The notes below the pieces were generated by a model. The model ran no database searches, had not been told where the DNA came from, and worked only from the letters and a program-made list of their open reading frames with translations. DNA of 13,286 nucleotides from Bacteroidales bacterium (GTDB taxonomy: Bacteria > Bacteroidota > Bacteroidia > Bacteroidales > P3). Within the stretch, counting starts at the first letter, position 1; each line of letters begins with the position of its first letter. Positions 1-6,188 of the stretch are shown here, in pieces. Location of the stretch: the NCBI GenBank assembly GCA_031286005.1, contig JAITVC010000303.1, positions 1 to 13,286 of the forward strand, given 5' to 3'. Position numbers and translations under genes: made by a program.

Positions 1-60
1 ATGGCTATGTAGTTTCCGTAAATCGGAAGGAAAAGATATTTCGTTAAGTAAAGACATCAT
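1..60 (-). CDS. dxs: N-terminus of probable 1-deoxy-D-xylulose-5-phosphate synthase (partial)
   Basis: An open frame reads leftward from ATG at 60 (a second in-frame ATG is at 57) and leaves the window after 20 codons without a stop. The residues read MMSLLNEISFPSDLRKLHSH. The pattern leucine-leucine-x2-isoleucine-x2-proline-x-aspartate-leucine-(R/K)-lysine-leucine is what DXS enzymes of Bacteroidota show at their N-terminus. DXS joins pyruvate and glyceraldehyde-3-phosphate with thiamine diphosphate to start the MEP isoprenoid pathway in the cytoplasm. A TATCTTTG box lies just upstream (76-83), which supports a real gene start with a leader of about 10 bases. Only 20 residues can be read, none from the catalytic core, so the name is a recognition call and could be wrong. 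Confidence 0.55.
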   Translation of the reverse strand, partial: MMSLLNEISFPSDLRKLHSH

Positions 61-75
61 GAAAGATATAAACTA

Positions 76-83
76 CAAAGATA
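76..83 (-). promoter_or_regulatory. Bacteroidota -7 box (TATCTTTG) for the dxs-like gene
   Basis: On the minus strand this reads TATCTTTG, an exact match to the Bacteroidota primary-sigma -7 consensus TAnnTTTG. It lies 16 bases upstream of the ATG at 60. I see no good -33 TTTG at the usual distance, so the promoter is supported by one half only. Confidence 0.55.
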
Positions 84-114
84 CAAAAAAATTATGAAAG
101 ATGTCGTTTTGTGT

Positions 115-147
115 AAAAAAAAAGACGCAATATTTGCGTCTTTTTTT
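115..147 (-). terminator. Intrinsic terminator of gap (works in both directions)
   Basis: A perfect 7-bp stem, GACGCAA (124-130) with TTGCGTC (134-140) and a 3-base loop TAT, is flanked by nine A (115-123) and seven T (141-147). The A and T runs extend the stem. On the minus strand the hairpin lies about 20 bases past the gap stop codon and is followed by nine U, a textbook rho-independent terminator. It separates gap from the dxs-like gene downstream. Confidence 0.85.
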
Positions 148-168
148 ACGGTTAAATTGGAAATATGA

Positions 169-1179
<1,011 letters not shown>

Positions 1180-1202
1180 TTAGTGTTTTCAAAAAATTCA
1201 TA

Positions 1203-1234
1203 CAAAGGTACAAAAAAAAATATACATCTGCAAA
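1203..1234 (-). promoter_or_regulatory. Promoter of gap (-7 TACCTTTG, -33 TTTG)
   Basis: On the minus strand a TTTG at 1234-1231 is followed after 20 bases by TACCTTTG at 1210-1203. This matches the Bacteroidota promoter form TTTG-(19-21)-TAnnTTTG in both halves and in spacing. Transcription should start near 1197, leaving a leader of about 30 bases before the gap ATG at 1167. Confidence 0.8.
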
Positions 1235-1259
1235 TCCGTACATCAAAAATAAAGCAAAA

Positions 1260-1287
1260 AAAAACGATGCTAAAAAGCACCGTTTTT
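1260..1287. terminator. Terminator-like hairpin in the gap/acyltransferase divergent region
   Basis: AAAAACG (1260-1266) pairs with CGTTTTT (1281-1287) and TGC (1268-1270) pairs with GCA (1277-1279). There is one A/C mismatch and a 6-base loop. The A run extends to nine (1256-1264), so read on the minus strand the stem is followed by nine U. On the plus strand it is followed by five. No gene ends here on either strand, so its client is unknown: it may end an unseen small RNA or stop antisense transcription between divergent promoters. Confidence 0.45.
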
Positions 1288-1361
1288 CTTGAGGGTAGGT
1301 TCGATGTATCCTCGTTATAGATTTTGTTCAAAAAAAGTAACGTTAAATTAATTTTTTTTCG

Positions 1362-1369
1362 TATCTTTG
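1362..1369 (+). promoter_or_regulatory. -7 box (TATCTTTG) abutting the acyltransferase start codon
   Basis: TATCTTTG is an exact TAnnTTTG match that ends only 4 bases before the ATG at 1374. Transcription from such a box begins a few bases downstream, so the mRNA would begin at or within a base or two of the start codon. The -33 region is weak (GTTAAA near 1342-1347). Confidence 0.6.
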
Positions 1370-1373
1370 CAAA

Positions 1374-2252
1374 ATGCGGGTTTTATTTTACATTGTAATT
1401 TTACCATTTTCCAAGCTGCATTTTGCTTGTATATATTTTATTTCTAATTGTTTGTCATTTATTTTAAAGAATATCTTAAAATACCGTAAGAGTATCATAA
1501 TAAGCAATTTAAAAAAATCGTTTCCAAACTGTACAAAATCGGAGATAAAAGCTATTACACATCAATTTTATGACCATTTGGCCGATATTTTTCTGGAAGG
1601 GATAAAAAATTTATCACTATCGAAAAAGCAGGTTATGAAGCGGTACGTTTGTACCAATCCCGAACTGTTGGAGCCTTATTTTGAACAAAAGCAGTCTGTT
1701 ATATTGGTCTCGTCGCACTTCAATAATTGGGAATACATGGTACTTTCGCTGGATATGCAATTCGGGCATCATGGTGTAGGTGTTGGAAAACCGTTGTCCG
1801 ACAAGTGGTTTGATCGTGTTTTGAATGCGTATCGCCAACGCTATGGCACTGAAGTTGTTTTTGCATCCAATGTTCGTGAAACATTTGAACGTTATGAAAG
1901 TCAAAAATTCCCAACGGCGTATATGATGTTGTTTGACCAATCGCACGACCCTGAAAAAAGTTATTGGACTACGTTTCTCAATCAAGACACGGGGTTTATT
2001 TTCGGCCCTGAATATTTTGCAAAAAAATACGACTTCCCGGTATTCTACTATACGGTTAGAAAGCCGAAACGAGGGTTTTACGAATTTGATTTGACGTCCA
2101 TCACCGACCATCCCAAAGAGACCGTATATGGTGAAATCACGCAAACCTGCGTTGCTATCTTGGAACGAACGATAAAAGAAAAACCTTACTATTGGCTTTG
2201 GTCGCACAAGCGTTGGAAACATCGCCGTCCATCATCCCTAAATCAAACATGA
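1374..2252 (+). CDS. Lysophospholipid/lipid A acyltransferase, LpxL/HtrB family
   Basis: This is a 292-residue acyltransferase of the LpxL/HtrB group, which adds an acyl chain to a lipid A precursor or related envelope lipid at the inner membrane. An N-terminal hydrophobic stretch at about 1-32 should anchor it. The catalytic H-x4-E motif is HFNNWE (His115, Glu120), where many relatives have HYGNWE. Later family hallmarks are VGKPL near 137, LFDQSHDP near 187 and the C-terminal WLWSHKRWKHRRP near 274. Residues 1-50 align in style with the full family N-terminus, and the next Met is residue 88, so the start at 1374 is credible even though the -7 box almost touches it. The gene overlaps the next by ATGA, which implies coupled translation. 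The exact acceptor cannot be told from sequence. Confidence 0.9.
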   Translation: MRVLFYIVILPFSKLHFACIYFISNCLSFILKNILKYRKSIIISNLKKSFPNCTKSEIKAITHQFYDHLADIFLEGIKNLSLSKKQVMKRYVCTNPELLEPYFEQKQSVILVSSHFNNWEYMVLSLDMQFGHHGVGVGKPLSDKWFDRVLNAYRQRYGTEVVFASNVRETFERYESQKFPTAYMMLFDQSHDPEKSYWTTFLNQDTGFIFGPEYFAKKYDFPVFYYTVRKPKRGFYEFDLTSITDHPKETVYGEITQTCVAILERTIKEKPYYWLWSHKRWKHRRPSSLNQT

Positions 2253-3259
2253 AAATAGCCGTTGTCATATTAAATTGGAATGGAAAACAATTCCTCGAGA
2301 AATTTTTGCCCAATGTGATTGCGCATTCGGCGGATAGGGCAGAGGTTATTGTTGCCGACAATGCGTCTACGGATGATTCGGTGGATTTTTTGCGCCAACA
2401 CTTTCCCAACATTCGTTTGATTCGGAATGCAGAAAACGGCGGATTTTCAAAAGGTTATAACGATGCTTTGGCGCATGTGGATGCCGATTATTTTGTGCTT
2501 TTAAATTCAGATATTGAAGTTTCGCCAAATTGGTTGCAACCGGTTATTGATTTGATGGAAAGTGATTCGAATATAGCCATTTGCCAACCGAAAATTCGGG
2601 CTTATGCGGAACGTGAAAAGTTTGAATATGCCGGGGCAGCAGGTGGTTTCATCGATCGGTTCGGTTATCCCTTTTGCCGTGGACGGTTGTTTGATACGGT
2701 CGAAACTGACCACGGACAATACGACGATGTTTGTGAAGTGTTTTGGGCAACAGGCGCGGCCATGTTTGTGAAAGCTCCGATTTATCGTGAATTTGGCGGA
2801 TTGGATGAGGATTTCTTTGCACACATGGAAGAAATTGATTTCTGTTGGCGAGTAAAAAATGCAGGATTCAAAGTGATGTATTGCCCGGATTCAGTAATCT
2901 ATCATATTGGTGGAGGTACTTTGCCTAAAAATTCGCCTCGAAAAACGTATTTGAATTTTAGAAATAATCTGAGTTTGCTATATAAAAATCTGTATGCTTC
3001 GGAATTGTTTTTTGTATTTGTTACACGTTTTGTATTGGATCAAATTGCTGCAATTAAATTCTTTACTGAGGGGCATTTGGGTGATTTTAGGGCTGTGTAT
3101 AAGGCCTATCTGGATTTCATCAAAACCTATCCCAAAAACCGCAAGAAACGCCGACGGCAACTCACCATTTGCCGCTATCATACGGGGCAATATCCATTCT
3201 CTATTGTTTGGAAATATTATGTGCTAAAACAAAAAACGTTCACGCACTTATCCCCCTAA
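2249..3259 (+). CDS. Glycosyltransferase family 2 (GT-A fold, rhamnosyltransferase-like)
   Basis: This 336-residue protein begins MKIAVVILNWNG, the usual first strand of COG1216-type family 2 glycosyltransferases, which move a sugar from a nucleotide donor to a glycan or lipid acceptor at the cytoplasmic face. VIVADNASTDDS at about 33-44 binds the nucleotide. LLNSD at 84-88 is the metal-binding DxD-like site. GGLDEDFF at 183-190 and EEIDFCWR at 194-201 form the usual acceptor/base ED-x-D-x2-WR region. Residues after about 235 are basic and partly hydrophobic, suggesting membrane contact. An upstream ATG at 2192 would add 19 residues lying wholly in the acyltransferase gene; the ATG at 2249 in the ATGA overlap is preferred. 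Pairing with the acyltransferase suggests a role in lipopolysaccharide or capsule, but the sugar and acceptor are unknown. Confidence 0.9.
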   Translation: MKIAVVILNWNGKQFLEKFLPNVIAHSADRAEVIVADNASTDDSVDFLRQHFPNIRLIRNAENGGFSKGYNDALAHVDADYFVLLNSDIEVSPNWLQPVIDLMESDSNIAICQPKIRAYAEREKFEYAGAAGGFIDRFGYPFCRGRLFDTVETDHGQYDDVCEVFWATGAAMFVKAPIYREFGGLDEDFFAHMEEIDFCWRVKNAGFKVMYCPDSVIYHIGGGTLPKNSPRKTYLNFRNNLSLLYKNLYASELFFVFVTRFVLDQIAAIKFFTEGHLGDFRAVYKAYLDFIKTYPKNRKKRRRQLTICRYHTGQYPFSIVWKYYVLKQKTFTHLSP

Positions 3260-3301
3260 CGACACCGTTTTTTATATTTAAATATCTAATATACCTACTT
3301 T

Positions 3302-4789
3302 ATGCCAATTGTTTTTGAACACACCATTTTAGTTTTTTCGCTATTACTGTTTTTTAGTATTTTTGTTGGCAAAATCGGCTATAAGTTTGGTGTTCCGGCA
3401 TTGTTGCTTTTCCTGTTAGTTGGCATACTGGCCGGAGGCGAGGGTTTTGGAGGGATTTATTTTGAGGATTTCAAGACCGCACAAAATATCGGTACCGTAG
3501 CGCTTTGTGTGATTCTATTTTCAGGCGGTTTGGATACGCAGTACAGTGAAATTCGTCCTGTACTTAAACAGGGGCTTTTATTGGCTACATTGGGCGTAGT
3601 GCTCACCGCATTTGCCATGGCCGGATTTATTTATCTTGTGCTGGATATTTTTTTCCCGGATTTCCAGCTGACGTTTATCGAATCTCTATTGCTGGCTTCG
3701 GTTATGTCATCAACCGATTCCGCTTCAGTATTCTCTATTCTACGCTCGAGGGGGCTATCTCTCAAGCACAATTTGCGCCCCATGTTGGAGTTGGAAAGCG
3801 GTAGTAACGACCCTATTGCTTACATGTTGACCATTGTTATAATCGGTATTATAACCGGTGAGACCTCTGGATTTTGGGATATAGCCTTAACGTTTGGCAT
3901 GCAATTGGTATTGGGCGTTTTGGAGGGTGTGCTTATCGGGCGGTTGTTTGTTCGGATTATTAATAGAATTAATGTCGGGCACGATTCGCTTTATCCCATT
4001 TTAGTGTTGACAGGGGCTTTGTTTATCTTTTCGTTCACGTCGTTTGTTGGTGGAAATGGATTTTTAGCGGTATATCTTGGCGGATTAGTCATCGGAAATC
4101 ATAAATTTATACATAAACGAACCTCGAAAGACTTTTTTGAGGGATTTGCATGGCTTATGCAGATTGTGATGTTTTTAACGTTAGGTTTATTGGTTAACCC
4201 AAGCGAACTGATCCCAATAATGGGAGCAGGCTTGATTTTGGCTTTGGGTTTAATTTTATTTGCGCGGCCGATAGCGGTAATTCTCTGTTTATTCCCATTC
4301 AAGCGGATGATGAATAAAGACCGAACTTATGTATCGTGGGTAGGATTGCGGGGCGCTGTGCCGATTATTTTTGCGATTTATCCATTGGTGTATGATATTC
4401 CGCACGCTAAACTGATGTTCAATTTCGTGTTTTTCATCACGATTGTATCGTTGTTGGTGCAAGGAACGTCGTTATCATGGTTTGCCGATTTATTGAAGTT
4501 AACTCATCAAATATCGAAGAGGCGGCGGCTAAAACATTTTGATGTTGCTTTTTCCGAAGATGTAAAATCAATTATGACAGAAATCAATGTAAATAACAAT
4601 AGCTTGCAGCATGGCTCACATGTTATGGATTTGCCTATTCCGGACAATAGTTTGGTGGTTATGGTCAAACGTGGGAGCAAATATATTCTGCCGAAGGGTA
4701 ATACGCCGTTGCAAGAGAATGACAAATTATTAGTGTTGACCGACGACGAAGATAGTGTAAACAAATTACACGAGTTATTTGAAGTTTAG
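3302..4789 (+). CDS. K+/H+ antiporter, CPA1 type, with C-terminal TrkA-C (RCK_C) domain
   Basis: This 495-residue inner-membrane antiporter probably exchanges K+ (or Na+) for H+ in pH and ion balance. About a dozen hydrophobic segments fill residues 1-390. The ion-binding motifs of the cation/proton antiporter family are present: SSTDSASVFSIL at about 136-147 (Thr138, Asp139) and ESGSNDP at 165-171 (Asp170). After a basic linker (SKRRRLKHF near 405) comes a soluble domain of about 85 residues, with LPIPDNSLVVMVKRG, a G-x-T-x-L core and KLLVLTDDED, the pattern of a TrkA-C/RCK_C domain that gates such transporters by ligand. It resembles E. coli NhaP2/CvrA but is shorter and lacks a CorC-like end domain. 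It starts 42 bases after the glycosyltransferase and ends 15 bases before the sigma factor, so it could share a transcript with either side. Confidence 0.88.
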   Translation: MPIVFEHTILVFSLLLFFSIFVGKIGYKFGVPALLLFLLVGILAGGEGFGGIYFEDFKTAQNIGTVALCVILFSGGLDTQYSEIRPVLKQGLLLATLGVVLTAFAMAGFIYLVLDIFFPDFQLTFIESLLLASVMSSTDSASVFSILRSRGLSLKHNLRPMLELESGSNDPIAYMLTIVIIGIITGETSGFWDIALTFGMQLVLGVLEGVLIGRLFVRIINRINVGHDSLYPILVLTGALFIFSFTSFVGGNGFLAVYLGGLVIGNHKFIHKRTSKDFFEGFAWLMQIVMFLTLGLLVNPSELIPIMGAGLILALGLILFARPIAVILCLFPFKRMMNKDRTYVSWVGLRGAVPIIFAIYPLVYDIPHAKLMFNFVFFITIVSLLVQGTSLSWFADLLKLTHQISKRRRLKHFDVAFSEDVKSIMTEINVNNNSLQHGSHVMDLPIPDNSLVVMVKRGSKYILPKGNTPLQENDKLLVLTDDEDSVNKLHELFEV

Positions 4790-4792
4790 AAT

Positions 4793-4798
4793 AAGGAG
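4793..4798 (+). promoter_or_regulatory. Shine-Dalgarno AAGGAG for the sigma factor gene
   Basis: AAGGAG lies 6 bases before the ATG at 4805, ideal spacing. Strong Shine-Dalgarno sites are rare in Bacteroidota and I see none this good before the other main genes here. It fixes the start at 4805; the ATG at 4801 is out of frame and soon stops. Confidence 0.6.
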
Positions 4799-4804
4799 AA
4801 ATGT

Positions 4805-5332
4805 ATGAGAGAAAGAGACTGTTTTGAACAGATTGTTGAAGATTATCAAGCCATGGTTTTTAGAACGGCTATGGGCTTTGTTCATGAGCGAGAAGAAGCT
4901 GAAGATATTACTCAGGATGTTTTTATAAAAGCTTACCGGAAATTTGACCAATTTCGAGGCGATTCGGCCATTTCAACGTGGTTATACCGGATAACGGTGA
5001 ATGTTGCCTTAGATTATGTATCACATAAAAGACGAAAAATCTTCGTTCAATATGGTCACGATATGATGAAAAAATGGTTCGATCGTCAAGACCAAACCCA
5101 ATCTGCTCATCAGCAAATGGAATTATCCGAACGGGGGCAAATCATTCGAAAGGCGATTGATGAATTACCGGATAAACAACGAACGGCTTTCATTTTAAGT
5201 CGATATGATGATTTGCCGCAAGCTGATATTGCAGCGATTATGATCCTGTCCGAAGGCGCTGTAGAACAACTTTTACAACGAGCCAAAGCCAAACTTCAAA
5301 AAAAATTACAAAAATTCGTAGGAAATATTTAG
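4805..5332 (+). CDS. RNA polymerase ECF sigma factor (sigma-70 family)
   Basis: This 175-residue protein is an extracytoplasmic-function sigma factor that directs RNA polymerase to a small set of promoters in response to an envelope signal. Region 2 covers about residues 7-77, with the core-binding EEAEDITQDVFIKAYRKF at 30-47 and the -10 recognition helix including STWLYRITVNVALDY at 57-71. Region 4 covers about 108-168, with ELPDKQRTAFILSRYDDLPQ followed by the helix-turn-helix SEGAVEQLLQRAKAKL. There is no extra C-terminal domain, so control by a separate anti-sigma factor is expected, and a fitting candidate lies 25 bases downstream. The gene follows the antiporter after 15 bases. ECF factors usually drive their own operon, but I found no recognisable ECF promoter pair here. 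Confidence 0.95.
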   Translation: MRERDCFEQIVEDYQAMVFRTAMGFVHEREEAEDITQDVFIKAYRKFDQFRGDSAISTWLYRITVNVALDYVSHKRRKIFVQYGHDMMKKWFDRQDQTQSAHQQMELSERGQIIRKAIDELPDKQRTAFILSRYDDLPQADIAAIMILSEGAVEQLLQRAKAKLQKKLQKFVGNI

Positions 5333-5357
5333 TTTAACCGTCTAACACTTATAAATT

Positions 5358-5663
5358 ATGAAAAAACAGATTAATGATTTCGTAAATGACTACATTGCGC
5401 AAGAACAACAGGTGCAGCCGTCGCCGTTTCTTGCAGGGAAAATTATGCAACGTATTCAAGACACCGACCAGCACGAGGTGCAAAATCGTAAAGCAATCGT
5501 TTGGCAAAGATTGGCTATAGCGGCCAGTATTGCAGTTGTCATCGGAATGGGTATAGCGTTGGGAAACAGCTACCAAATCAAAACGCAGGACAATCACGTC
5601 TTGCTTATTAATGACAATGACATGGAACATTTATACATTTACAGAAAGGCCCAAAATGGATAA
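5358..5663 (+). CDS. Probable single-TM anti-sigma factor
   Basis: This is a 101-residue protein with a soluble N-terminal part of about 50 residues, one membrane segment (LAIAASIAVVIGMGIALG, about 52-69) and a short periplasmic tail of about 30 residues. The N-terminus has the pattern DYIAQEQQVQPSPFLAGKIMQRI, a form common in short proteins coded right after ECF sigma factors in Bacteroidota. It lacks the HxxxCxxC zinc motif of ZAS-type anti-sigma factors, so it is placed by position and topology rather than by a catalogued domain. It starts 25 bases after the sigma gene and its last 8 bases overlap the next gene. Inferred role: it holds the sigma factor at the membrane and releases it when the periplasmic partner signals. 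It was not recognised from a named family. Confidence 0.75.
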   Translation: MKKQINDFVNDYIAQEQQVQPSPFLAGKIMQRIQDTDQHEVQNRKAIVWQRLAIAASIAVVIGMGIALGNSYQIKTQDNHVLLINDNDMEHLYIYRKAQNG

Positions 5664-6150
5664 GCATAAAATACTTTGCTGGGTTATTTGTTTGTTGGTA
5701 ATACTGAATGTGTCAACCATTGTAACGATTGTATACAAAAATTTACAAACCCAAGCTCATGAACAGACAACGGTTGTGATTGAGGCCGGAACTGTATCCT
5801 TGAGCGGACAATATTTTTGTCAAATGCTGGAACTTTGCCCGGAGCAGAAATGCCAATTTTGTCCGAGACACAAAGTATTCAGAGCGAAAGCCGGTAAAAT
5901 TACGGAGAATATTGACAATGCAAAACGAGCGATGTTTCAAGAAATGCACCGACCCAATCCGGATTTGGAGAGTCTGGATGAAATATCCGAAGAAATCGGT
6001 AATCTACACGAAGAACTGAAAAACATAACCGTAGATTTTTATTTGTCGGTTCGTGAAGTTTGTGAAACACCGGAACAGAAAAAGAAGTTGAAAGACCTAT
6101 TTGCACCTCTGTTTGATGATACGTATAACAATACAGGAATATCTAAATAA
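5656..6150 (+). CDS. Membrane-anchored periplasmic Cys-rich sensor-like protein (CnrX/CpxP-like)
   Basis: This 164-residue protein has an N-terminal membrane anchor (ILCWVICLLVILNVSTIVTIVY, about 6-27, split here as ILCWVICLLVI and LNVSTIVTIVY) and a periplasmic domain. The first part of that domain has Cys55, Cys61, Cys66 and Cys69 with His72, in the form C-x5-C-x4-C-x2-C-P-x-H. A long helical stretch follows, rich in E, K, M and H, ending in Cys136-ETPEQKKKLKDLF, which resembles the TPEQ/LTPEQ segment of the CpxP/Spy and CnrX-type periplasmic metal sensors. An upstream ATG at 5611 is in frame but lies deep in the anti-sigma gene; the ATG at 5656, overlapping the anti-sigma stop by 8 bases, is preferred. 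Position after a sigma and an anti-sigma gene suggests it senses a metal or thiol signal and controls the anti-sigma factor. The ligand is unknown. Confidence 0.7.
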   Translation: MDKHKILCWVICLLVILNVSTIVTIVYKNLQTQAHEQTTVVIEAGTVSLSGQYFCQMLELCPEQKCQFCPRHKVFRAKAGKITENIDNAKRAMFQEMHRPNPDLESLDEISEEIGNLHEELKNITVDFYLSVREVCETPEQKKKLKDLFAPLFDDTYNNTGISK

Positions 6151-6188
6151 AATAAATAAATAATTAATTACTTAAAAACTATTTTCAC

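Noticed and set aside
1617..2222. 201-residue ORF on the minus strand inside the acyltransferase gene
   Set aside because: Full antisense shadow of a well-supported gene; its translation shows no family features and there is no promoter or ribosome site.
2192..2248. Longer N-terminus for the glycosyltransferase
   Set aside because: The added 19 residues are read out of frame from the acyltransferase 3' end, and the family starts at MKIAVVILNWNG, which fits the ATGA overlap.
3260..3301. Promoter before the antiporter
   Set aside because: TATATTTA at 3273-3280 misses the final G of the -7 box and no -33 partner is visible.
5611..5655. Longer N-terminus for the Cys-rich sensor-like protein
   Set aside because: The 15 added residues overlap the anti-sigma tail and would put a polar stretch before the membrane anchor; the ATG at 5656 is better.
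6151..6188. Terminator between the sensor-like gene and the Fe-S gene
   Set aside because: The gap is AT-rich (AATAAATAAATAATTAATTA) but forms no GC-containing stem, so I do not call one.
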